A stretch of DNA of 64,000 bases from Sophora flavescens. Lineage: Eukaryota > Streptophyta > Magnoliopsida > Fabales > Fabaceae. Below, in pieces: positions 54,748-64,000 of the stretch. Each line of letters starts with the position of its first letter. Positions within the stretch are counted from its first letter, which is position 1. The stretch spans positions 288,964,985-289,028,984 of the forward strand of contig CM061062.1 of the NCBI GenBank assembly GCA_030762895.1. The letters are read 5' to 3'. The position numbers and the translations under genes were made by a program. The notes below the pieces were generated by a model. That model was given only the letters and a program-made list of their open reading frames with translations. It searched no databases and was not told the origin of the DNA.

Positions 54748-57355
54748 AAGTATTTTCGAATATTAATTTCACAGAATAACTTTTTATAATATTTCGGAAT
54801 TTCTTGCGTAAAAATTAGCAGTACTAAAAAAATTTCACGGTTACGCTCTCACCGTGGCTCATAAATTACTTTTACACGAATAAATCATTAAAATAATAAT
54901 ATTTCTCAAAACTCATTATTTTTCCAAAATAATATTTTCCACCACTATTATATTCCAACATTTCCCATAAAACGTTGAATATAATTTTTTCACAACTTAT
55001 TAAAGCTTTTATCTGATTAATCGGTTGTGCACTGACCACTGTCAGGCTTCTCAAACAACATTCAACATTCAACAATCAACAACATCATCAGAATTATATC
55101 ACCAGGCAGATCATGCATCATAGCAATATAATATACTACTGCAGATAATTAAATAAATTAAAAGCAGATCAATCACCGATACACAGATAAACAACACAAC
55201 GTAAACAACATAAACAAATAACCACAACCACATATAAATCATATAAACCACACTAAAAGCAATTAGTTATTGAGAAAATCCCTCAGGTAAGCTCCCCTTA
55301 CCTCTTGAACCTCCTCAATGAAATTAAATGAACTCTGTCGATTGTCGGAAACCCTCGTACGCCGTAAAACAATTAACCTTCAACAACACATCCAAACAAC
55401 CAATCAAAACAAGCTAAACAAACACCTAATCCTCTCTAATAGGTCACGGCCTCTTAGGGTTTTTGTGGCTCAAAATCTCCAAATTTGCTTAAGTCATGGA
55501 TTAATGATCCTAATATACTTAAGGAAATGGATTAAGGCTAAACAACAAAGTTAAGAATCAAAACCATCCTATTCCTCTAATTGGTAGATTCGGCCAACAC
55601 AAGAACATAGGGTTAGGGTTTTTAGTTTAATGAACCAACTAGGATTCAACAAGTATACAAGTATGTATGATGAAAGACATGATCATACATCAAAAGCAAG
55701 AACAAAAACTCCATCCATCCTTTCCTCTAGGATTCGGCCAAGATTGGTTTCAAGGGAAGAAAATTTTTGATCATCATATGCTCTTAGATACAGACAATAT
55801 ACATGATTATAAGAACATAGGAAGTGGTTTCAACATCATGAGATTTTTCTAGAATTTGTTATGAATTTTCAAAGTTCTAGATCTAGAAACTTAAAAGTGA
55901 TGAACATAGATGAAATAGACTTTGAATCATGAAACTGATTGAAGAACATAAACATGATTAGGGAAGAAGAATAGGATTCACCTCTTGAAGATCAAAGACA
56001 AGTGAAATCCAAGAACTTGCTTCACAAAGTGATGCTAGAAAACTTATGAACTTATAAGTTTTTGAAACAAAAGGCAATAGGAAGAAAATGAAATGTGAGG
56101 GAGGGTATTTATAGGGATGTGGCTGCGCCACTTTTGAGGGATTAAGTGGAAAGGAAATGGCTTTTCCAAGGATTTAAGTACAATTAATTCCTAGGGACCA
56201 TTTTGCAAAAATTCCAAAAGTATAAGGACTATTTTGTAAATTGCAAATAGTTTGAAATGATGACCATATGCAATACTTAATGTGTTCACATTGTGACTCA
56301 TCTTGTTGAATTTTCTTGATGCTTTTTGGGAAGAATCTAGAATACTTTGGGACTTTCAAGATAAGTGTAGAACTTAGGAGAACATTGGAGAACATTGTGG
56401 AATATTCAAGAATGAACTTGGCTCATCCAAGTTAAGGGCAGCCACCATTCTTCCTTGGGCTTGCGCATGGGCCATGGAAATTTGGGCTTGGGTTCAATTA
56501 TTTTGGCCCACCAAAATGCTTAAGGCATAATCATAAGCTAGGAAACTTATATGATTTCAAATGGGCTTCATGAAATTTAATCCATGGACAAGGAATTTGG
56601 GCCTCAAGACCACGGTCCTCTAATGGGTTTGGAGCAAATATTCTGGCCCAATTGACTTGGAAAAACATAGAAGCAAACTTAGGGACCAAAGTGTAATTAA
56701 GAATAAGTTTAAGGACCAAAATGCAATTTCCATAGAAATTGTCATCATGAGGTCATGTGCACCATTAATGTGTTCACATGGGTGACTCACCATATTTGAC
56801 TAATTGGTATCATTCGTTAGCGGCTCCCGAAAATCCCGTAATCTGCTCCGTTGTTTCCCCGATTCAATATGACGCCCGGATAAAATATAATATTTCACTT
56901 TTTAGTGAAATATTTCAAAATAACCAAAATCGTATGAAATTAAATAAAAACCTTAATTTTTTCGTTCACGAGTAAAAATTAGGTCTTTTGAGCGGTATAA
57001 TTATACCGTCAATGAAATTCGTGGGCCGGGATTCGCCTGCAGCAAATATAATATTTTAATTTTTACGCTAAATTTTTAAAAACTTCCAGCATCGTAGTAA
57101 ATACGATAAAAACATTTTTCTCCTTGTTCGCGAATTAAAATTAGGTTTTCTGAGCAGTAAACTTTTACTGTAAGTGAAAACGCAGACCGGGTTCCGTCTG
57201 AATTTTCAACCCAAGATTTCATCGTACCCTTATAATATAAAGCATGATATAGAAATGATAGTGGTTTACCCAAAATCATTTTGAGTCTCGGATAAAAATA
57301 TATATTTATATATTTATTATCGATATTTGGAAGCAGTGAAAATCGGGGTGTTACA

Positions 57356-57496
57356 AATGCAAAGTCTCCTCGTACCACCATAATTTGATTCCCTAATCGC
57401 GAGTTTAGATCAATGTCCACCAAGACTCTTGCAAAGTGGCCAAATGTTTTCTTGCTTGTAGTTTCATCAAGACATATTGAAACAGCAAGACTCTGT
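57356..57496 (-). pseudogene. LINE ORF1, N-proximal piece
   Basis: It encodes SLAVSICLDETTSKKTFGHF then ARVLVDIDLNSRLGNQIMVV, typical of the region between the DUF4283 core and the zinc knuckle. The last residues RGDFAF join FTTVEYERL beyond the solo LTR. Everything upstream is replaced by the Athila-like LTR. Confidence 0.8.
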
Positions 57497-58894
57497 TGAG
57501 TCACCGACAAGTGTACCGGGTCGTCGCAAGTAATAAAATAACACGGTAAGTAATTACCGAGGTCGAACACAAGGATTGGGCTACCAATTCTACCAATTCG
57601 CAAGAAGTTCGATAAGTTTGGCCAACTAACAGAAAGTGGTTGTGAAGAGAGAGAAAATAATCGCAATCTAAATTAACAAATCTATTAGAGAATAAGAATT
57701 AAAATATGGAATAAAAAGCATCTAAGGTCACAAATCCACCTACCCAATCATGCATAGCACCCAAGTGATGATGATTCCTTCCCTAAGTTCAATTACAATG
57801 TCAACCAGGACCCCCAAATTCTCCTAAATTCACTGTCGTGCTCAATAGGACGTATTCAATGATCGAGTTAATTACTTACTAGGTCTCATAACCCAATCAT
57901 CAAACTCTATTAAATCTGGTTCCTATAAGGTTGCACCGATCTCCTATTCACTCTCGTGCAATAGTCGATCGATGATCCCAATTCAAGTTCTAAAACGCGA
58001 ATTGCCTCCTAAGCCTCAACACGTTTAACTAGTCAATCACGCATGCATATGATCAACACAACAGATTCAGAATTGGAAAACACTAATTGGGAAAAGAGAG
58101 AGAATCATACATCACATCGAACACTATACCGCCATGGGTGGCTTCATTGATCCCTTAGAAAAGGGGATTAGTTCCTCATGCTTGTAACAACGCACAAACA
58201 ATCGGAAAACCCATAATTGTCAAACAAGAAAAGGAAATAGGGAGACGCAGCTCCAGAATACAAGAATTCGTCTAGAAAACGCTTCAAAACCAGTGGGTAA
58301 AAAAACACCCCCGTTTCTGCCCTAAAACAGCAATATATAGAGTTCAGATTCTGTGCGCGCTCGCGAGGCGAGAAGCCTCTCGCGACGCGAATATTAAAAA
58401 TGGCGCGCTTTCAAATTGGACTCTCGCGAGGCGAGAGGATGTTTCACGTGGCGAGACTTCAAATCCTAGTCTGTCACGGTCGTGCCCTTCGTCACGGCTA
58501 GGTCGTGATGGTCTCTGTCCTTCAGGGTCTTCAGTCTTCGTGAGGCGAGTAGCCTCTCGCTAGGCGAGACAGAAATGATGACTGTTGCTGCTCAGCTGGT
58601 CTTCAGGCTCGCGAGGCGAGCAGACTCTCGCGGGGCGAGTATCTCCAGAATGGCAATTTCCACTGTTTTCTTGACTCGAAGTGCTTCCCCTTTAACCTGA
58701 AACTATAAAATAGCAGTAAATGCTTTATTTGACTCAAAATTAGCTAAAATATCCTAAAACTACTCAAGAGACTCAAAATGTTGCTTGAGGACAATTAAAT
58801 CCAAATTTGGGCGAAAACGAGATTGAACTCGAACAATTAGCACATAAACCACAGTCTTACTAGTTATAAAACTAGATAAGCCAGAGGCTTATCA
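57497..58894 (-). repeat. 3' LTR of the Athila-like element
   Basis: On the minus strand it starts TGATAAGCCTCTGGC and ends GGTGACTCA. The left border could instead be 57494 (TGTTGAGTC). It contains the common plant GTGTACCGGGTCGTCGCAAG tract and a cluster of CTCGCGAGGCGAG modules at 58365-58640. Confidence 0.8.
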
Positions 58895-60959
58895 AAACAC
58901 CCCAAACTTAAACCTTGCTTGTCCCCAAGCAAGCTAAAACTCAAAAAAACTCAAGACTTGGCAAGCTTAAAGGATTTAATCAATTTCGCACAAATTTCAT
59001 GCAATCTTAACAAAACAGTTTTTCTTCAATGATTTCCCCCTTGCATCAATGTAATCCCCACATTCATTTACTTTAAACAATTGAGAACTTCATCATTCAT
59101 GCATTCATTAATCTAAGTTGAGGATCAAAGTTACATACAAAAGGGAGATCACCAATCTCAAACAATTGCCTTCCTCACAAGGGCATATAATATTTCACTC
59201 ATTCGCTCAATTTTTCTAGGCTATCAACTTTTCACTCAATTTCACATTCCAAGAGCACTTCCCATGAATTTGATTTTCATCTCAAAAATAGTTCCCACAA
59301 AAACATGCATGCAACATCAAAAGGTCTTTTAAAGGTTGTAGTGGGGCCTGGCTAAGGGTACGATATTCAAGGATACTAGGCTTAAGTCCCTAGGAACTAA
59401 GAGAGCATGAGCATTTTGACACATCTTCCACTCAAATTCCTTTTTCCATTTTTCTTTTTGTCTCGGGTGACTACAACCTTTTCCTTGCTAAGCTTTTTGT
59501 TTTGCCCCTTTTCTTTTGGCAATTTTTTTTTGCCTTGGGTTTCAACCTTTATTTTTTCTTTTTCTCACCCCATAATGACATATCAAACCTTGTAGCCACC
59601 CCAAACTTAGTTTCTTACAACCCTTCTCTTGCTAAGTTTCCATGCTCTCCTAATCCTAAGATTGGGTTAACATGGTTTTTCCAGATTTTGGCTTATAACA
59701 TCGGGTCATTAAGAAGCAATAGGCCAATTAGGCTCAATGTGGCTAACTAGGGAACATGAATTAGGGATGGTTCTTTTTAGGCCAAGTAGCTATTCAAAGA
59801 AAATTGCCTAAATCATTTGATGCAACACATAAACATGCAAACATGAAGAGATTCAAGCAAATTCGGGAAAGTGCAACTTGAAAGTGATCCCCACATTCAA
59901 AAACAAAGTTGGAGGCTCAAATCCTCACCTGAACATTTTTTTTTTTTTGCAAATTGTTTGACCGAGATACAATTCCTAGTTTGTGCACCCCTTTACCCCA
60001 AACTTGTCATAAATCAAGCAATCACAATAAGGTTTCTCAAAGTTCAATTTTCAATTTTTCACATGGGGATCAACTTTTCTATTTTCAGAACCTAGGGGGA
60101 AATCATCGATAGTCAAAATAATTCATGCAATCAATCTATGCTAAATTTAATTAAAATCCAACAAGCTTGCCGACACAACATTCATACACATACTCTTGAT
60201 ATTCTCAAATTATTCAAGAGCGACATTCAAAAACAAAGGCAAAAACAAAAACAAAGCAATTGGTTCCCTCCCCCACACTTAAAGCATACATTGTCCACAA
60301 TGAAAGAACACAAATATAAAATAAGAGTGAGGAAAGGAGAGGGTGCTCCCTGATCAAGTTGTAGTGTAGGTGGCCGCTTCCACGCAAAGCTCTTCTACGG
60401 TTGCATCCTCATCCAATTGGTCCCTCGGGCATCCCCTGTTGGCATAGTACCTCCTGGTCTGGAAAAATTGAAAACCCAATTGCAGATTCGCGAGGCGATA
60501 CATCACTCGCGAGGCGAATCTGGAAAAATTGTTCTTCACACTTTCCAGAATTGCGGGGCGAATAGTATCTCGCGAGGCGAATCTGGAATTCCAACAGCTG
60601 AGGGTGCCCAGAATCGCGTCGCGAAAGTACTTTCGCGACGCGAGACAGAAGCGTGAGCAAGCCTCTGAGATTCAGGGCTTCTATCTCGCGAGGCCATTGT
60701 GTATTCGCGTGGCGAATCTCCCCCCTTTTTTTTAAGGAAAATGATAGGAAAATAAAGGATACCTAGCTTGGGTTTCCTCCCAAGTAGCGCTTGTTTAACG
60801 TCCCGAGCCTGACTCATGTCACCCCTAAGGGTTAATCCGGAAGAAGATCTTGCTTTCCATGCCATGCCTTAGTCCGCTCTTTGTAGGTTCTTGCCCTTTC
60901 ATATGCTCGCATGCTGTTCCCGGACAACTCATTTAAGTTCAACAGCCCTCTATAATCAG
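58895..60959 (-). other. Athila-like 3' internal region without ORF
   Basis: It holds no long minus-strand frame, so no envelope-like gene is present. Landmarks on the minus strand are CAAGCGCTACTTGGGAGG (about 60770-60797), which usually follows integrase, a poly-A run near 59935-59950, and GTGTGGGGGAGGG (about 60262-60280). CGCGAGGCGAA-type modules crowd 60487-60720. Short plus-strand frames here (59407-60735) are incidental. Confidence 0.7.
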
Positions 60960-61996
60960 CACGTACTCTCCACCCCATGATGGTCCTTGTTGGGATTGAT
61001 TTATTGCTTTATTTGACCACCACGGTTGTGCCACCTTTCTTTGGGACCACATGATTTGGACTAACCCAACTACTATCTGAGATTGGATAGATGATCCCAG
61101 CCTCTAAAGGTTTAATCACTTCCTCACGCACAAACTTTTTCATTCCTTCTTTGTTGAGCCCTTCCCTTGCACCTTCATCCTCTGGAAGACTCGGTAAGGC
61201 TTCCCTGTCTTTTAACCACTCAAGATAGACCTCATCCCCCGAAGAGTCTTTTTCCTCACTATCATCATCATGGGATTTTACCAACACTTGTGCAAGTGAA
61301 GAACCATGGGCTTCTCTAGTTGCCTTTGCCTTGACAGTTGAGTCCACCATATCCACTCGATACACATCCAACCTCTCAGCAGGGTGCTTCATTGCTTCAA
61401 AGACATTGAAGACTACCTCATCATCTTGCACTCTTAGAGTGAGTTTCCCTTATTGCACATCTATCAAGGCACGCCGAGTGGCCAAGAAGGGCCTACCCAA
61501 TATGAGAGGGATCTCGGCGTCTTCATCTATATCAAGCACCACAAAATCCACCGGAAATATGAACTTGTCCACCTTCACTAACAAATCTTCGACCACCCCA
61601 TAAGGATATTTTATAGAACGATCGGCGAGTTGGAGTGACATCCGTGTATCCTTGACTTCTTTGATCCCCAAACTCTTCATCATAGAGAGGGGCATCAAGT
61701 TGATGCTTGCCCCTAGATCACACAACGCCTTTCCTAGAGTCATCTCCTCAATGGTGAATGGTATAGAGAAAGAACCGGGATCCTTCAACTTTGGGGGTAG
61801 TTTTCTTTGAAGAATGGCACTACACTCCTCGGTCAAAGTAACCATTTCCTCATCCACTATCTTCCGCTTCTTGGAGATAAACTCCTTCATAAACCAGGCA
61901 TAAGATGGCATTTGTTCCAAGGCTTCCGCAAATGGAATGTTAATTTGAAGTTTGCGGAAGACATCAAGGAATTTATTGAATTGCTTATCTTGTTGA
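60960..61996 (-). pseudogene. Athila-like protease and truncated RT
   Basis: From the right, residues read QQDKQFNKFLDVFRKLQINI and EQMPSYAWFMKEF (end of gag), then an aspartic-protease-like region ALCDLGASINLMPLSMMKSLG and VVLDIDEDAEIPLILGRPFL. A TAA at 61447-61449 interrupts the frame, which continues TLRVQDDEVVFNVFEAM to the RT start EAGIIYPISDSSWVSPNHVV and stops at TAA 61010. Just below, an integrase C-terminal remnant (AYERARTYKERTKAWH, about 60850-60930) shows that RT core, RNase H and the integrase catalytic core were deleted. D-LGAS replaces the usual DTGA-type site, as often in Athila-like proteins. Confidence 0.8.
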
Positions 61997-62001
61997 GGCT
62001 T

Positions 62002-63276
62002 TGATCAGCCTCTGGCTCGACTAGTTTTTGACTAGTAAAGACCATTGTTTTATTCGAGTTTAATCTCGTTTTCGCCCAAATTAGACTTGATTGTCTTCAA
62101 GCAACATTTTGAGTCTCTAAAGTAGTTTTAGGGTAATTTAGCCGATTTAGAGTCAAATAAAGCACTTAATGCTATTTCTTGTTTTCAGGTCAATAAAGAG
62201 AAGCAATTCTGGAGTTATTCACCCCGCGAGAGGTCACTCGCCTCGCGATCCTGAAGCCTTGCTGTGCCAGAAATGCCATCCTCTCTGACTCGCATCACGA
62301 ATCAATGTATCGCCCTGCGAGAAATCCAACCCTGAAGGACAGAGACCATCACGGCCTAGCCGTGATGAGGGTCACGGCCATGACAAATAAGCACTCAAAG
62401 TCAGAAGTGATCACGACCTTCCCGTGATAGGCATCACGGCTGTGACAAACCAGAATTTGAAGTCTCGCCTCGTGAACTACTCTCTCGCCTCGCGAGAACC
62501 CAATTTGAACTCGCGCCATAATTAATATTCGCGTCGCGAGAGAACGCTCGCCTCGCTAGTGCACGCTGATCCTGGGTTTATAAATTGCTGTTTATGGCAG
62601 ATTAGAGGGGGGATCCAGACTTTTGATAATAGTACGTCTGCGAATTAGGTTTAGCATTTTGTGTTTCCTTTGTAATGGAGAACTAGTCTCCTTGATCAAT
62701 CTGCTGTAATCGGTTCGCATTGCCACTTGAGGTTATGTAATTCCTGATTTAATTGCTACTCTCTTTCAATATTTGTTCTATATGTTCTGTTTGCTTAATT
62801 CAGGATTATATAGAATGTGTATTGATTTGTTTCGATGATTGTGTGTTCCTATACTTAATCGCGTTTGCTTAATTCGTGTGTGTTCATTCGTGTTTGCTTA
62901 ATTCACGAGAGCTTCATCCGTTTGCTTAATTCGGAATTAGGAACATATGTCTCGTAGCGTCAGTTTCGCTTGTTAATTGACGCTACAATCGGAAAGATGA
63001 TTAGAATCCGCTTAGGGCGTGGATTTATATGAACCAATGATAGTGGGAAACCAAAAGCAGTAGGTTGATCGTTTAGCTTATTTGATAATTATTTAATTTG
63101 CATTGTTTTCTGCTTCGTTTTCTTTATTTAATTTCAAATCCAAAACCCCCCAAAATCTGACTTTTTCTGTTAACAACAACCCAAGAGTCCTTGTGAGACG
63201 ATACTCGATTTGTCGCTCCCTAACTACATATTTTTACAAACCGCTCGCTTTTTGACGCGTGCGCGACAGCGTGTCA
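62002..63276 (+). mobile_element. Solo LTR (1275 bp), Athila-like, in plus orientation
   Basis: It begins TGATCAGCCTCTGGCTCG and ends GACAGCGTGTCA, flanked by a perfect GGCTT duplication (61997-62001, 63277-63281). Its first half matches the complement of the host element's 3' LTR (CTCGTTTTCGCCCAAATT, CAAGCAACATTTTGAGTCTC, TCGCCTCGCGAG); its last 300 bp differ. No primer site, polypurine tract or internal region accompanies it, so it is a recombined solo LTR of a sister family nested head-on in this element. Confidence 0.88.
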
Positions 63277-63281
63277 GGCTT

Positions 63282-64000
63282 CTTCAATCTTTCAGGATAT
63301 GGTACCTTCATGAAGGGCGGGAGGTCTTGGGGTTCAACCCACTTCTTTTTTCGGAACTCTTCATCTACAAGTTTCAGCCTTCCCCCTTGCTCCGGTGCCT
63401 TGTCACTTGCCAACTCCTCCTTCTCAGGTTGCTCTTCCTCAACATGTGGTTGTTCCGGGGCCTTGTCTTCCTGAGAACTAGTTGCACCCCTGTTAGATCC
63501 CAACACCCTACCGCTTCTAGTTGTTATGGCATTGCATTGGTTCTTAGGGTTGTTCTCAGTATCACCTGGGAAAGTGCCTGGGAGACGCTCATTTAGTTGC
63601 TTTGCGAGCTGAGCAACCTGCGTCTCTAGATTCTGAATTGCCGCCCCTGTATGAGTTGCCAACTTATCAATGGATGTGCCTGTATTGATTGACAACTTCT
63701 CAACTGCTGCACTCATCTTCTCAAAAGCCAACTCCCAAGGTTGCCTTCCACCATTTGTTATTTGCAATTGATTAGTCCCTGGAAAAGCCTGCTGAGTATT
63801 GTGCTGATGGATCCCATAGTTTGGCCTCTGATTCTGCTGAGGTTGTTGTTGTTGGGCTAGACCACCACTAGCATTACTCCAAGCGAAACCTGGATGGTCT
63901 CGCCTCATATAGCCCCTGTTCTGATTCTGACTGTAATCATTTTGTCTGTTCCTCTGATAGTTGTTCTGGGGCACACTGTCATAGAAATTGTGGCATGAGT
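63282..64000 (-). pseudogene. Athila-like gag, C-terminal half, partial at window edge
   Basis: The frame is open to the window edge (CHNFYDSVPQNNYQRN...), so the start lies outside. It has the Asn/Gln-rich region, coiled-coil-like ETQVAQLAKQLNERLPGTFP, then NPKNQCNAITTRSGRV and VPYPERLKK, all typical of Athila-type gag. At PERLKKP it meets the solo LTR (63276) and resumes at 62001 as QQDKQFNKF once one GGCTT duplication is removed. Confidence 0.82.

Larger units (their letters stand above)
53127..57355 (-). mobile_element. Solo LTR (4.2 kb) related to the gag-only gypsy LTRs
   Basis: It begins TGTGACACCCTAACTCGGG and ends TCGGGGTGTTACA on the plus strand, and is collinear with the LTRs at 15063 and 21250 (shared ATGGGTTTCACACCCCAAAC, TGTCAGGCTTCTC and CCCTCAGGTAAGCTCCCCTT blocks), but clearly diverged. 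No internal region or second LTR is present. Flanks AAAAC and AATGC match at three of five bases. LINE ORF1 regains its frame only if a 5-bp duplication is removed, so this is an old insertion reduced by LTR-LTR recombination. Confidence 0.9.
43630..57496 (-). mobile_element. LINE (L1-type) retrotransposon, heavily interrupted
   Basis: A minus-strand non-LTR element whose ORF1 and ORF2 can be followed through three later insertions: a copia element (47558-52370), a 4.2-kb gypsy solo LTR (53127-57355) and a Tourist-like MITE (43998-44314). Its 5' part is cut by an Athila-like LTR at about 57497. Removing each insert plus one duplication restores the reading frame at all three internal sites. 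The 3' end is approximate. Both ORFs have stops and frameshifts, so it is dead. Confidence 0.9.
57497..64000 (-). mobile_element. Athila-like Ty3/gypsy element, partial, runs off the window
   Basis: Minus orientation. The 3' LTR is 57497-58894, its polypurine tract (AAGTTTGGGGTG, complement of about 58897-58910) lies just right of it, and an untranslated stretch, an RT/integrase remnant, protease and gag follow towards the right edge. The 5' LTR lies beyond 64000. Most of RT, all of RNase H and most of integrase are deleted near 61008, and a solo LTR splits gag at 62002-63276. The lineage is assigned from gag/protease motifs and the ACAATGT...TTTAAGTGTGGGGGAGG tract at about 60262-60300 (complement), typical of Athila-type elements. 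Confidence 0.85.

Noticed and set aside
60354..60865. Several overlapping ORFs on both strands
   Set aside because: They come from CpG-rich repeated modules in the Athila-like 3' untranslated region.
63210..63596. Plus-strand 128-codon ORF
   Set aside because: Antisense to the Athila-like gag, which has clear family motifs on the minus strand.

Overview
This is a plant nuclear window. It is AT-rich with long poly-A/poly-T tracts, has intron-containing genes, and is filled with plant-type transposable elements: Ty1/copia, Ty3/gypsy (Tekay-like and Athila-like), LINE, hAT, MULE, Helitron, Stowaway-like and Tourist-like MITEs. The element mix (a giant-LTR gypsy family starting TGTAACACCCCG on its coding strand, an Athila-type LTR, Helitron ends with a CCCGTGCA-type hairpin) suggests a papilionoid legume of the Trifolium/Medicago/Pisum group. 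That assignment is inference from pattern memory, not a search.

Only two host genes could be assembled with confidence. The first is a two-exon U-box/ARM-repeat E3 ligase close to Arabidopsis PUB8/PUB9 (plus strand, 9549-11484). The second is a four-exon NOI/RIN4-family gene (minus strand, 35483-37725) whose last 18 codons sit in a tiny exon that ORF calling misses. Some unassigned exon-like scraps lie at 26920-27240 and 29970-30522.

Layout. 1-9130: A/T-rich DNA with a Stowaway-like MITE, a foldback element, a 2.5-kb copia-type element carrying a chimeric 596-codon ORF with a GC-rich foreign insert (2968-5502), and a foldback MULE with a perfect 9-bp target duplication (7256-9118) that ends 430 bp upstream of the U-box gene. 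9140-14400: the U-box gene, a Tourist-like MITE and a hAT-type MITE. 14408-26273: a decayed hAT transposon with a perfect 8-bp duplication, split by a 10.5-kb gag-only gypsy element with 4.3-kb LTRs. 26464-31480: a Tourist-like MITE, a compound microsatellite, and a gypsy-type transposase-domain gene fragment. 31482-34890: foldback elements, one with tRNA-like arms. 35483-37725: the NOI gene. 38870-42936: a hAT-MITE relative and Helitron-like sequence.

43630-64000 is one nested stack. A minus-strand LINE is interrupted by a copia element (47558-52370), a 4.2-kb solo LTR (53127-57355), a Tourist-like MITE (43998-44314) and, at its 5' side, a minus-strand Athila-like element that runs off the window. 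The Athila-like element itself carries a solo LTR (62002-63276). In five of these insertions the disrupted protein frame is restored exactly by removing the insert plus one target duplication, which fixes their borders independently of LTR comparison. No complete autonomous element remains: every pol-type ORF has stops, frameshifts or deletions.
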